Below are positions 17,441 to 26,005 of a stretch of 64,000 nt of DNA, one piece after another. The notes under the pieces were generated by a model that was not told the DNA's origin, searched no databases, and saw only the letters and a list, made by a program, of their open reading frames with translations. Each line of letters opens with the position of its first letter. The first letter of the stretch is position 1. The DNA lies in NCBI GenBank assembly GCA_963788055.1, contig CAWBFA010000005.1, positions 124,001 through 188,000 on the forward strand, written 5' to 3'. A program made the translations under genes and the position numbers. This DNA comes from JACCTU01 sp963788055. GTDB taxonomy: Bacteria; Actinomycetota; Thermoleophilia; Gaiellales; Gaiellaceae.

Positions 17441-18232
17441 TCAGCGCCGCCGGAGCGCCAGCGACGATTCCCAGAGAAGCGCCGCGGCGAGCCCGAGCAG
17501 CAGCCCGAGGAACGCGCCGACGACGATCTGGTTGCGACGGCTTTGCGCCGTCACCTTCCGCGCGACGGCCTCCTCGACGACACGCGCTCGTTCGACCTTC
17601 TGCGCGAGCGCGAGATTCTGCTTCCCGTGACGAGGTAGCAATAGAGCTCGCCAGCGCCGCAGGACGAGAAAGCCCGCGTCGGCGGATGCTCCGTCGAGCT
17701 GCTCGTCGAGCCGCGCCAGGTCGGCTGTCGACCCTGCTCGATCGCCTCTTCGAGCACGCGCGATCTTCGCGTCCGCATAGCCGGAGACGCGCTTCACGAC
17801 CTCGCGCGCGAGCGGCGTTCGCGGCCGGCGCAACCCTGCGCGAATCTCGCCCTCGACTCGAACGCGCACGAGCGGGTTCTGTCCGAGCCGTGAGACGTTG
17901 CCCTTGACGGCTGCGACGGAGACACGGCCGTTCAGCTCGCCGCGAGCGCATCCGCGACCTCGCGCTCGACGCGACGCTGCGCGGCAGCCGAGCCTGCGAT
18001 CTCGCCCGCGGCGGCGGGGTTCGTGCTCAGGCTCTGGACCTGCGCGCCCGAACGGCGTGACGGGCTGGCCCAGGTAGACGAGGGCAGTTCCCCGCCAGAC
18101 GTCGGCTCCGCCCAACGACACCGCGTACGCGACCGCGGCGCCGGCGATCAGCCCGACCACGGGAAGCCACCAGCGCGCGGTGATCGCCGACCAGTAGCGG
18201 CGGACGTCGATCTCCTGCTCGTTCGCGGTCAT
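17441..18232 (-). CDS. Wzz-like chain-length determinant protein, frameshifted
   Basis: Membrane protein with the Wzz/BY-kinase adaptor layout: N-terminal helix (LPVVGLIAGAAVAYAVSLGG) after DVRRYWSAITARWW, a periplasmic-type middle with RGTALVYLGQPVTP, helical region, and a C-terminal helix (QIVVGAFLGLLLGLAAALLWE). It would set polymer length together with a Wzy polymerase. There is no kinase domain. Several compensating one-base shifts (about 18050, 17945 and further 3') scramble the middle of the protein, although start and end share one frame. ATG 18230-18232 is chosen; upstream in-frame residues come from the hairpin region and are not conserved. Confidence 0.72.
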   Translation of the reverse strand: MTANEQEIDVRRYWSAITARWWLPVVGLIAGAAVAYAVSLGGADVWRGTALVYLGQPVTPFGRAGPEPEHEPRRRGRDRRLGCRAASRRARGRGCARGELNGRVSVAAVKGNVSRLGQNPLVRVRVEGEIRAGLRRPRTPLAREVVKRVSGYADAKIARARRGDRAGSTADLARLDEQLDGASADAGFLVLRRWRALLLPRHGKQNLALAQKVERARVVEEAVARKVTAQSRRNQIVVGAFLGLLLGLAAALLWESSLALRRR

Positions 18233-18267
18233 CGGGCGGTCTCCGGCCGATGACCGGGGGAAGGGGC

Positions 18268-18293
18268 GTGGGGGAACCGGGTGGTTCCCCCAC
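18268..18293. terminator. Long perfect hairpin between epimerase and Wzz genes
   Basis: GTGGGGGAACC (18268-18278), loop GGGT, GGTTCCCCCAC (18283-18293): an uninterrupted 11-bp stem. It is flanked by AAAA on the plus strand but has no U-tract in the direction of the minus-strand genes it separates (epimerase stop 18308, Wzz start 18232). It could attenuate transcription into Wzz or protect the upstream mRNA's 3' end. Confidence 0.55.
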
Positions 18294-18307
18294 AAAAGAC
18301 GAGGGGG

Positions 18308-19204
18308 TCATCGCGCGGCGACTCTATCGACGGCCCACGACCACTGAGCCGCCAGCCCGTCTTCGAGCCGCGTCGTCGGCGACCAGCCGAGCTCCCGCGC
18401 AATCACCGAGACGTCTGCGGCGGTCCGCTTCGCGTCGCCGCGCGCCGGCGGCTCTGCGCGGACGTCGAGCCGGCGCCCGCTCACGCGCTCGAGCAAGCCG
18501 ATCGCCTCGCGCATCGTCGCCTCCTCACCGCCGCCGACGTTGTAGATCGCGCCGGTGCGTGCCGCGCTCCATCGCCGCGATCGTCGCGGCCACCGCGTCG
18601 GCGACGTACGTGAACGAGCGCGACGCATCGCCGTACAGGTCGAACTCGCGGCCCTCGAGCGCCGACGTCGACGAGTCGCGCGAACGCCATGTCGGGGCGC
18701 TGCCGCGGTCCGTACACCGTGAAGTAGCGCAGGCCGATCGCGTCGCCCCCGTAGCGCGTGTGCGAGCTGCTCGCACGCGAGCTTCGTGACGCCGTACGGC
18801 GAGATCGGGCTCGGCCGCGCGGTCTCCGGCGTCGGATACGTCTCGGCGTCGCCGTACACGGACGACGACGACGCGTAGACCACGCGCACTGCCGACTGCT
18901 CGAGCACGCGCTGCGTCGCGAGCACGTTTCGACGGAGGTACACGTCGAGCTGGTCGAAGCTCGTCCGGACGCCCGGCTGCGCCGCGAGGTGGAAGACACC
19001 GTCCACTCCCTCGAGGGGAAGCGCCTCGTCGGCGACATCCAGGCGTTCGACGTCGAAGGCCTGCGCGTTCTCCTCCTTCAGCGATGGGTCGTAGTAGTCC
19101 GTGAACGAATCGACCGCCACGACCTCGTCCCCCCGCGCGAGCAGCGACTCGGTGAGGTGCGAGCCGATGAAGCCCGCGGCGCCGGTGACGAGGTAGCGGC
19201 TCAT
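18308..19204 (-). CDS. NAD-dependent sugar epimerase (extended SDR), frameshifted
   Basis: Nucleotide-sugar epimerase of about 300 residues. TGAAGFIGSHL near the N-terminus binds NAD; YASSSSVYGD and SPYGVTKLACEQ supply the catalytic Ser, Tyr and Lys; the C-terminus has YNVGGGEEATMREAIGLLE and ARELGWSPTTRLEDGL. The segment AQPGVRTSFDQLDVYLRRNV resembles actinobacterial UDP-glucose/UDP-galacturonate epimerases. Breaks lie near 18763, 18675 and 18560. Its ATG (19202-19204) overlaps the stop of the sulfotransferase gene by 4 nt, placing it at the end of the coupled run that begins at 23740. Confidence 0.82.
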   Translation of the reverse strand: MSRYLVTGAAGFIGSHLTESLLARGDEVVAVDSFTDYYDPSLKEENAQAFDVERLDVADEALPLEGVDGVFHLAAQPGVRTSFDQLDVYLRRNVLATQRVLEQSAVRVVYASSSSVYGDAETYPTPETARPSPISPYGVTKLACEQLAHALRGRRDRPALLHGVRTAAAPRHGVRATRRRRRSRAASSTCTAMRRARSRTSPTRWPRRSRRWSAARTGAIYNVGGGEEATMREAIGLLERVSGRRLDVRAEPPARGDAKRTAADVSVIARELGWSPTTRLEDGLAAQWSWAVDRVAAR

Positions 19205-20151
19205 CTGCCTCGGCGAATGTAGACCTGGCGTGCCCGCCAGAGCGGCGACTTCCGGACGAACGGGAGCGCCTTCGACCAGAGCGCCAGCCGCGCGGCGTAG
19301 GCGCCTCGCTCGACGAGCGCCCTCCCGCGCCGACCCGGCCGAGGATGTGCGCGCTCGTATCCGAGCTCGGCGAGAAGGTCGCCTGCGATCGCCTCGAAGA
19401 GCTCCGCGTCGGCGGGCCGCATCTCCTTCCGCCATGAGCGCGCGTCGCGGACCGGCGGCTGCGCGAGGCGCGGGTGGTCCGCGTAGAGCGACGGGTCCTC
19501 GCGGCGGTGGTACTCGAGCATGCCCGGCTCGTACTCGAGGCCGAGGAACGCGCAGACCTCGCGCAGGTGCGACTCCGGCTCCTCGACGAGGTCCTCGTAA
19601 CGGAGCTCGAGGTACGGATGCGGTGCGGCCGAACCGTTGCGGCGTCGCGCACTTCGCGCCGCCACGCGCACGCGAAGTCGCCAACGCCGCGCGGACGTGA
19701 GAGATTGAAGCGCGGCTTGCGCGTCATCGCGAGCATCGACAGCGCAGCGTCGCGGCCGTCGCGGACGATGTGCACGTAGCGCGCGTCCGGGAATGCGCGC
19801 TCGAGAACGTCGAGGTGCTGCATGTAGAGCGGCGTCTTCTCACCGAATCGAGGCTTGCCTCTCGCCTCGGCGTACGAGCTGGTAGATCGACTGGATCGCC
19901 TCGGCAAAGGTCGGCCGCTCCGGAAGCCGTGCGCGCACGTCTTCCGGGTCGACGCCCCACTCGCGGACGCGCTCCAACCGGCCGAGATCCTCGACGAACG
20001 CATCGCGTTCAGGCCGCGTGCCGTGTCGGTCCCACAGCTGCGGCAGGAAATACGACTCGCTCGGGATCGCGAGCTGCGAGTGCGCGTCGAGCATCGCCTT
20101 GAGAAGAGTGGTGCCGCTGCGCGAGACGCCGAGGACGACGGTGGCGCTCAT
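19201..20151 (-). CDS. Sulfotransferase, frameshifted
   Basis: PAPS-dependent sulfotransferase expected to place sulfate on a glycan or lipid. The 5'-phosphosulfate loop SRSGTTLLKAML is at residues 10-21, and the 3'-phosphate motif YVHIVRDGRDAALSML follows in mid-protein, with ELRYEDLVEEPE further on; all three are characteristic. Two breaks (near 19875 and 19640) divide the gene into three frames; restored length is about 315 residues. ATG 20149-20151 overlaps the propeller gene stop by 4 nt. No signal peptide, so sulfation would take place in the cytoplasm before export. Confidence 0.87.
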
Positions 20152-21386
20152 CGCTCGTCGAGCGCGTACAGGCGGTGGTAGCCCGTCAGGTAGACGCGGT
20201 CCGGGTCCGCGACGATCGGCGTGTACTTCCCGTCCGGGAATTGCCAGACGAGCTTGCCCGTGCGCGCGTCCAGGCCGTACGTCCGTTCCTTCAGCGTCGA
20301 GAAGTAGACGATCCCCCTCACGACGGTGGGCGAGCCGGAGATCTTGCCGTTCGCGCGGAAGCGCCAGCGCACCTGGCCGGTCGCGGCGTCGAACGCGTAG
20401 AACCAGCGCGAGTAGGAGCCGATCAGGACGAGCTTGCGCCAGATCGCTGGGGACGAGTACACGTAACCGCCGGTCGAGTGCGACCACCGGAGCTTCCCTG
20501 ACGTCGCGCCGAACGAGTAGACCTTGCCGTCGGTGCCGCCGACGTAGACGCGGCCGTACGCGGCCGCCGGCGTCGAGTAGAACTGCCCGCGCTTGCCGAG
20601 CCGCTGCTGCGCCGACGCGCGCCAGAGCAGCTTCCCGTTCGCGCGGTTCAGCGCGTACAGGTGATGGTCGTACGACCCGACGAATGCCCGGTTGCCCGAG
20701 ATCGCGACGCCCCCCTTGATCTTGCCGTTCGTCTTGAACGTCCACTTGACCTTTCCCGTGCGGGCGTAGAGCGCGTACACGCGGCCGCTCCAGTCGCCGA
20801 GAAAGACGACGCGGTCGACGACGACCGGCGACGACTCGCTGGGCGCGATGCGGAGCTGCCAGCGGAACTGGCCGAAACCCGCGAATCGCGCGACCACGAG
20901 ACCACTCAGTCCCTTCTGGTTTCCGCGGTTGCACGGGTGCGAGTTGAGGTACGTCTGGATCACCATGTGCTCCCAGACCGCGGGTGAGCTCGCGACGCAG
21001 CGCCCGGAGTCCTTCTTCCACGCGCGCTTGCCGGTCTTCGCGTTGACGGCGTAGAGGCGGCCGTAGTTGTTCGTGAAGTAGAGCCGCCCGTAGCCGATCG
21101 CGGGCGGGAACTCGACCAGCGTGCGCGCCCGAAAGAACCAGCGCACCTTGTAGGGCGGGCGGTGCGGGTAGTTCACCGTTGCGTGATGCTCGGGATCGAA
21201 GCCGTACTCCGGCCAGAAGACGCCCGGCTCCGGCGGCGCAGACGGCGCGGCCTCGGTCGGCACGAACTCCTCGGTCGACGACCCGCGCACGTCCTGGCCC
21301 TGCCGGTAGCGGAGCCCGGCGAAGATCCCGACCGCCACGAGCCCGAGGAGGAGCAGCGCAGCGCCCGCGAGGAGCGCGCGCCTCAC
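20148..21386 (-). CDS. Membrane-anchored PQQ-like beta-propeller protein
   Basis: 412-residue protein with one N-terminal membrane helix (LLAGAALLLLGLVAVGIFAGL) and an exported propeller. At least six blade repeats of the form GxxYAxxxxTGKxxW are visible (for example GRLYAVNAKTGKRAW, GRVYALYARTGKVKW, GKVYSFGATSGKLRW). It lacks catalytic dehydrogenase features and is too short for a quinoprotein dehydrogenase, so a BamB-like binding or scaffold role is more likely. GTG start, intact. It overlaps both neighbours by 4 nt and is a distant paralogue of the lipoprotein encoded next upstream. Confidence 0.8.
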   Translation of the reverse strand: MRRALLAGAALLLLGLVAVGIFAGLRYRQGQDVRGSSTEEFVPTEAAPSAPPEPGVFWPEYGFDPEHHATVNYPHRPPYKVRWFFRARTLVEFPPAIGYGRLYFTNNYGRLYAVNAKTGKRAWKKDSGRCVASSPAVWEHMVIQTYLNSHPCNRGNQKGLSGLVVARFAGFGQFRWQLRIAPSESSPVVVDRVVFLGDWSGRVYALYARTGKVKWTFKTNGKIKGGVAISGNRAFVGSYDHHLYALNRANGKLLWRASAQQRLGKRGQFYSTPAAAYGRVYVGGTDGKVYSFGATSGKLRWSHSTGGYVYSSPAIWRKLVLIGSYSRWFYAFDAATGQVRWRFRANGKISGSPTVVRGIVYFSTLKERTYGLDARTGKLVWQFPDGKYTPIVADPDRVYLTGYHRLYALDER

Positions 21387-22757
21387 CGCGCCCGGCGCTT
21401 CGGGTCGACGGCGAACAGGCGCGAGTACCCGTGCAGGAGCAACCGGCGCCCGTTCCCGGAGACCGGCACGTACTCGCCGTGGGGGAAGCGGAGCAGCACG
21501 CGGCCGGACAGCGCGTCAGCGCCGACGATCCGTCCGCGCGTCGAGCCCGCGTACGCGACGCCGCCGACGACCGTGACCGCACCGGAGATCGGGCCGCCGG
21601 CGCGCACCGACCAGAGCACACGTCCCCTCGATGCCGAAACGGCGTACATCCGCCCGTTGTACGAGCCGAAGAACACGCGGCCGGCCCAGACCGCGGGCGA
21701 CGAGTAGACGTAGGAGCCCGTGCCGACACGCCAGAGGTAGCGGCCGCCGGTCGAGAACGCCGTCAAGGACCCGCCGGTCGACGACGGCACGAACACGCGC
21801 CGGCCGGTTACCGCCGGCGTGCCGTAGACCTTCCCGTTCACACCGCGGGTCCAGATTCTCCGCCCATTCCTCGTGCGGACGGCGAGCACCCTGACCGCAG
21901 TAGTCGCCGATGAAGAGCATCCTGCCGGTGATCGCCGCGCTGGAGGTGATCTTGCAGTTCCCGCCGCGCACCCAGCGGACCCGCCGCCGCTCGAGGTCGA
22001 GCGCGTACAGACGGCCGTTGTGCGTTCCGAAGTAGTCGACGCCGTAGCGCACGACCGGCGACGACTCGATCGCTGAGCCCACGTACTTCGACCACAGCAC
22101 CTTTCCGTTCGAGCGCTTCAGCACCCAGACGCGTCCGCGCATCGTGTGCAGCACGAGCTTGTCGCCCCAGATCGCGAGCGACGACGCGTTCTTCTGCCGC
22201 AGATTCCGCCGCCAACCGACCTTGCCGTCACGCATCGAGATCGCGCGCACCGTGCCGCGGTAGTTCGCGATGTACGCGACGCCTTCCGAGACGACGGCCG
22301 GGAACTCGATCAGTGCGCCGAGCCCCCGCGTCCAGGCGACGCGGAACGGCGGGCGGATCGCGATGTGCTTCTGCGCCTGCGTCCGCTCAGGTGTCGCGCC
22401 GTACATCGTCCACTGCAGCGAGCGCCGGTACACGCGGACGACGACGCGGCGGCGCTGCTTGAACGGCGGGCGGGCGAGCTTCGGAAGGTAGCCCTTCGCG
22501 GAGATCCGCACCGGAACCGAGCGCCGGCACTTCAGGCGATGCCACACCTGGCCCCTCGCGTTCGATTCGAACACGCGGTTCGCAACCGAGACGCGGGCGC
22601 CTCGCACCGGCCGGTGCGTGTCGCCGTTCATCACGCTGATCCGGACGAGCGTGGGCCTGCAGCCGGCGGCGGGCGCAACGGCCTCGCTGCTCTGCGCGTT
22701 CCCGCACGCCGCCGCCACGGCCGCGAAGGCCGCCAAGAGAACGATGCGCCAGCTCAC
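21383..22757 (-). CDS. Propeller lipoprotein with N-terminal beta-sandwich domain, frameshifted
   Basis: Exported lipoprotein: the signal peptide ends in VAAACG, a lipobox with Cys about residue 17. Next comes a short domain (about residues 30-90) with VMNGDTHRPVRGARVSV and RISAKGYLPKLARPP, resembling carboxypeptidase-regulatory or PEGA-like beta sandwiches that bind surface polymers, and then 7-8 PQQ-like blades (GRVWVLKRSNGKVLW, GRMYAVSASRGRVLW). A break near 21893 splits the propeller after FIGDYCG. GTG 22755-22757 overlaps the ATP-grasp stop by 4 nt. Function unknown; a surface-glycan or protein-binding partner of the second propeller is inferred. Confidence 0.75.
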
Positions 22758-23740
22758 GCCTGGCTGGGTTCCGAGACTCCGTCGAACGGTTCGAGCGTAC
22801 CGTCGGCATCGGCGAGGAGGGTCAGGCCGGAGAAGTAGCGGGTCATCACGACGCCTTCGCGGAATTCGCCCAGGCGCGGCTCGGGCCGTTCGCCACGCGC
22901 GAGGGCGAGCGCGAGCTCGGGGTAGCGGCTCCCGGCGGCCGTTGGCAGCGGGAAGCCGCCGCCGAAGCGGGGGTTGATGTCCGTCACCTGGTGGGTGCCG
23001 TCGCTCTCGCGGAAGCACTGGATGTTCGCGGGCCCGACGAGCCCGAGCGTCTCTGCAACGCGGCGTCCGAACTCGATCAGCGGCCAGTCCTTGATCGTCG
23101 CGCCCTTGATCGACTCGCCGCCCTTCGACTCGATCATCGTGCGCGGGATCGCGTTCAGACAGCGGCCGTCCCAGTCACAGAAGACGTCGATCGAGAACTC
23201 CTCACCGAGGCAGAACTGCTGGACACACGACTCGACCGGCGTGTAACGGAGGAAGAACTCGAGCTCGCTCGCGTTCTCGCAGCGGTAGATGTGCCGCGAG
23301 CCGAAGCCGTGGCGCGCCTTCACGAGCACCGGGAAGCGCAGGTCGGTCGGCACCTCCGTCGGCAGCCACGTCGGCGGCGATGCGAGCCCGCGCTCCTCGA
23401 GCAGGCCGTGCGCGAGGTACTTGTCGCCGAGCCGCTCGACGACGTCCGCCTCGGGGAGGAGCACGAGCGCGTGCAGCTGGTCGCGTGCGCGCGCCAACGT
23501 GAGCTGGTCGAGGTCGGTGAGCGGGATGATCAGCTTGACGTCGTGGCGTCCGACGAGCTCTCGCAGCGCCGGCACGTAGTCGGGATCGTCCACGCGCGGG
23601 ACGAGCTCGAAGGCGTCGGCGAGATACGGCGCGGGAGCGAGCCGGTTCGCGTCGGCGGCGATCGTCGTCGCGCCCGCCGCGCGAAAGGCCTGGACGATGT
23701 CGACCCGCTGGCCTGCGCAGGTGAAGAGAACCGCCGTCAC
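22754..23740 (-). CDS. ATP-grasp carboxylate-amine ligase-like protein
   Basis: 328-residue ATP-grasp enzyme with a carbamoyl-phosphate-synthase-like layout: N-terminal preATP-grasp domain (LFTCAGQRVDIVQAF), central RFPVLVKARHGFGSRH lysine-containing ATP site, and metal-binding NPRFGGGFPLPTAAGS near the C-terminus. Such enzymes join a carboxylate to an amine through an acyl phosphate; in glycan clusters they may add amino acids to uronic acids. The GTG start follows a TAACCT box by 8 nt, so this is the leaderless first gene of a coupled five-gene run (ATP-grasp, lipoprotein, propeller, sulfotransferase, epimerase). Substrate unknown. Intact. Confidence 0.82.
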   Translation of the reverse strand: MTAVLFTCAGQRVDIVQAFRAAGATTIAADANRLAPAPYLADAFELVPRVDDPDYVPALRELVGRHDVKLIIPLTDLDQLTLARARDQLHALVLLPEADVVERLGDKYLAHGLLEERGLASPPTWLPTEVPTDLRFPVLVKARHGFGSRHIYRCENASELEFFLRYTPVESCVQQFCLGEEFSIDVFCDWDGRCLNAIPRTMIESKGGESIKGATIKDWPLIEFGRRVAETLGLVGPANIQCFRESDGTHQVTDINPRFGGGFPLPTAAGSRYPELALALARGERPEPRLGEFREGVVMTRYFSGLTLLADADGTLEPFDGVSEPSQA

Positions 23741-23764
23741 GGCGGCTCAGGTTAGCTTCGGCCT
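23741..23764. promoter_or_regulatory. Divergent leaderless promoter pair
   Basis: The 24 bp between two GTG starts hold TAACCT on the minus strand (23754-23749, 8-nt spacer to the ATP-grasp GTG) and TAGCTT on the plus strand (23753-23758, 6-nt spacer to the FkbM GTG). The two -10 boxes overlap at 23753-23754, so the promoters should be mutually exclusive. There is no room for a Shine-Dalgarno site on either side. Confidence 0.65.
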
Positions 23765-24544
23765 GTGCTCGAGCGTGCTCTCTACCCCCTCTTCCGCCGC
23801 TTCGACTTCCGCGGGAAGGGCCGGTTGCGCCGGATCCTCCCCGTGCGCGCGAAAGGGACGGCCGAGGCAAGCTTCCCGGGCGGCTTCCGACTCAGGCTCG
23901 ATCTCCGTGAGTCGCTGCAGCGCGACTTCCTGTTCGGCCTGTACGACCGGCGCGAGCTCGAGCTCGTGCGGGAGCACCTCGGCGAAGGCGACTTCGTCGA
24001 CGTCGGTGCGCACGTCGGGCTCTACACCGTCGCGGCGGCACTGCACGGGCCCGGCCGAGTGCTCGCGTTCGAGCCGAACCCGTTGGCGCGCGCGCAGCTC
24101 GGCGGAAACGTCGTGTTGAACGAGTGCCGCAACGTGCTGGTCGTCCCCAAGGCCGTCGGCGACGCGCCGGGGAGCGCGCTCCTCCACGTACCGCGGACGC
24201 CCGACCCCTCGTTCTCGAGTCTCGCCGCCGGGCGCTTCGCCGAGGGCGAGCCGATCGACGTCGAGGTGACGACGGTCGACGCCGAGGTGGAGGCCGCCGG
24301 CCTTCGGCCGAGCGTGGTCAAGATCGACGTCGAGGGCGGCGAGCTGGCGGTCGTCGCGGGCATGCGGCGCACGCTCGAGCGCGATCGGCCCGTGCTGCTG
24401 GTCGAGGTGAGCGAGGAGAGCGCGCGCGAGCTCGCGCGGAGTCTCGACGGCTACTCGGGCTTCCGCGTCGGCAGGCGGCTCGAGCCGTTGGAGTCCGGCC
24501 GCGGGCTGTTCAACGCGCTCTTCGTGCCCCAGCCGCCCGTCTGA
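23765..24544 (+). CDS. FkbM-family methyltransferase
   Basis: 259-residue SAM-dependent O-methyltransferase of the FkbM family, likely acting on a sugar hydroxyl. Motif I FVDVGAHVGLYTV lies near residue 79, followed by FEPNPLARAQL (motif II acidic residue) and the FkbM hallmark VVKIDVEGGELAVVAGMRRTL. It starts leaderless at GTG 23765. Its 3' end overlaps the convergent phosphoglycosyl transferase gene by 94 nt as both are sequenced. It is a lone plus-strand gene between two minus-strand blocks. Intact. Confidence 0.88.
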   Translation: MLERALYPLFRRFDFRGKGRLRRILPVRAKGTAEASFPGGFRLRLDLRESLQRDFLFGLYDRRELELVREHLGEGDFVDVGAHVGLYTVAAALHGPGRVLAFEPNPLARAQLGGNVVLNECRNVLVVPKAVGDAPGSALLHVPRTPDPSFSSLAAGRFAEGEPIDVEVTTVDAEVEAAGLRPSVVKIDVEGGELAVVAGMRRTLERDRPVLLVEVSEESARELARSLDGYSGFRVGRRLEPLESGRGLFNALFVPQPPV

Positions 24545-25104
24545 CCCTTGTACGTGCCGCCGAAGAGCACGCGCGGCGTCTTCGCGATGATCTTCAGGTC
24601 GAGCCAGGGCGAGCGGTTCTCCACGTACCAGACGTCGAGCTCGATGCGCTCGTCCCACGGCAGCGACGCGCGGCCGTGCACCTGCGCCCAGCCGGTGATG
24701 CCGGGCTTCACGTCGAGCCGCTTCCGTTGACGCGGCGTGTACTGCTCGACCTGGTAGCGGAGCGTCGGCCGCGGGCCGATCAAGCTCATGTCGCCGCGGA
24801 CGACGTTCCAGAGCTGCGGCAGCTCGTCGATCGAGAGCCGGCGCAGCACGCGGCCGACGCGCGTGATGCGCGGGTCGCCGCGGTCGACGGCGTAGCCGGC
24901 CCCCTCGCGCTCGGCGCCGACGATCATCGTGCGGAGCTTCAACAGCTCGAACTCCTCGCCGTCCTGGCCCACGCGGCGTTGCCGGAACAGCAGCGGCCCA
25001 CGGTCCTCGAGCTTGATCCCCAGCGCTGCGAGGGCGAGCGCCGGCGAAGCGATGACGAGGCCGAGCGTGGCCCCGATCACATCTCTGATCCGGTTACCCA
25101 CCAC
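24451..25104 (-). CDS. Initiating phosphoglycosyl transferase (WcaJ/PglC type)
   Basis: 217-residue monotopic phosphoglycosyl transferase that loads the first sugar-1-phosphate onto polyprenyl phosphate, starting a repeat unit. One N-terminal reentrant/membrane helix (IGATLGLVIASPALALAAL), then LEDRGPLLFRQRRVG, LLKLRTM, and the catalytic Asp-Glu dyad in LSIDELPQLWNVVRGDMSLIGPRP. It is the compact PglC-like form without the large N-terminal domain of WbaP. The last 25 or so residues (after TYKGQTGGWG) run antisense into the FkbM gene and look unconserved, so the true stop may lie near 24540. It overlaps the upstream methyltransferase gene by 11 nt. It is the only initiating enzyme seen here. 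Confidence 0.88.
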   Translation of the reverse strand: MVGNRIRDVIGATLGLVIASPALALAALGIKLEDRGPLLFRQRRVGQDGEEFELLKLRTMIVGAEREGAGYAVDRGDPRITRVGRVLRRLSIDELPQLWNVVRGDMSLIGPRPTLRYQVEQYTPRQRKRLDVKPGITGWAQVHGRASLPWDERIELDVWYVENRSPWLDLKIIAKTPRVLFGGTYKGQTGGWGTKSALNSPRPDSNGSSRLPTRKPE

Positions 25105-26005
25105 GCGAGCGAGCGTAGACGCTGTCCGCGACGAGCGTCAGCGGCTTGACAGTCTGCGACACGCGGCGCAGCGCCTCCGACGTGCGCACGACAGCGCGGT
25201 AGCGCGCCGGCAGCAGCGCGAGGTCGGTCGGCTGCGGGTTGAGCGTGAAGAACCCGTCGACCGACAGCTCGGTCGGGCCGACCCGCGCGGCGAGCTCGTT
25301 CTGCAGCTCGCGCGGGCCCCAGTAGCGGACGTCGAAGAGCGTCCGCGGCTCGCGGAAGCGGCGCTCCCGCGCCTGGTTCCAGAGGCTCTTCGCGCCGTAG
25401 AGGTTCGCCATCTGGATCAGCGACTCACCTCCCGGCTTGAGCACGCGCGCGATCTCGTCGAACGCCGCGAGCGCGTCGCGCTTCGAGAAGTGCTGGAAGA
25501 CGCTGTACGAGAAGACGACGTCGGCGCTCGCGTCGGGAAACGGGAGGTGCCGGGCGTCGCCGACGACGTACTGCGCCTCGACACCGAGCTGGTCGGCGAC
25601 GCGCCGGGCGGCCTGGATGCCCTTCAGCGACGGGTCGATCCCGGTCGCGGCGTACCCGCGGCGAGTCGCGGCGACGCACCAGCGGCCCCAGTTGCACCCG
25701 AGCTCCAGAAAGATCTTGCCGTCGCCGCGCGGGAGGCGAAGCTCCGGGATCGGGTACTCGGGCAGATCGGCGATCAGGTGCTCGTACAGGCGTCCGCAGG
25801 TCGCACCGATCACCTCCTGGACGAACGGGTCGATCCCCTCGCGCACCGGCGGCGGAAGCTCCTCGACCTTCCCGCAGGCCGCATGCGTCGGAGCCTCTTC
25901 GTCCACGAGCAGCACGGGGATCCCGTCGACGACGGCGTACTCGTGCCCCTGCTCGCAGACACCGTCGCGCAACGCGCTCCGGTCGCGAGGGCAAACGAGC
26001 TCCAT
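25094..26005 (-). CDS. SAM methyltransferase with zinc-ribbon-like head (paralogue 1)
   Basis: 303-residue methyltransferase. The N-terminus CPRDRSALRDGVCEQGHEY followed by VVDGIPVLL resembles a Trm112-like zinc-binding head, here with fewer cysteines. The methyltransferase core has LELGCNWGRWCVAA (motif I), TGIDPSLKGIQAAR, VVFSYSVFQHFSK and RVLKPGGESLIQM. The C-terminal part carries FDVRYWGPRELQNEL and GFFTLNPQP. A GGGAG Shine-Dalgarno lies about 8 nt before ATG 26003-26005. Strongly similar throughout to the next gene upstream; the pair may methylate successive sugars or hydroxyls. Intact. Confidence 0.85.
   Translation of the reverse strand: MELVCPRDRSALRDGVCEQGHEYAVVDGIPVLLVDEEAPTHAACGKVEELPPPVREGIDPFVQEVIGATCGRLYEHLIADLPEYPIPELRLPRGDGKIFLELGCNWGRWCVAATRRGYAATGIDPSLKGIQAARRVADQLGVEAQYVVGDARHLPFPDASADVVFSYSVFQHFSKRDALAAFDEIARVLKPGGESLIQMANLYGAKSLWNQARERRFREPRTLFDVRYWGPRELQNELAARVGPTELSVDGFFTLNPQPTDLALLPARYRAVVRTSEALRRVSQTVKPLTLVADSVYARSRGG

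Noticed and set aside
20148..21386. Quinoprotein (PQQ) dehydrogenase
   Set aside because: Only about 410 residues, no PQQ-binding disulfide ring or calcium-site pattern; repeats fit a non-catalytic propeller.
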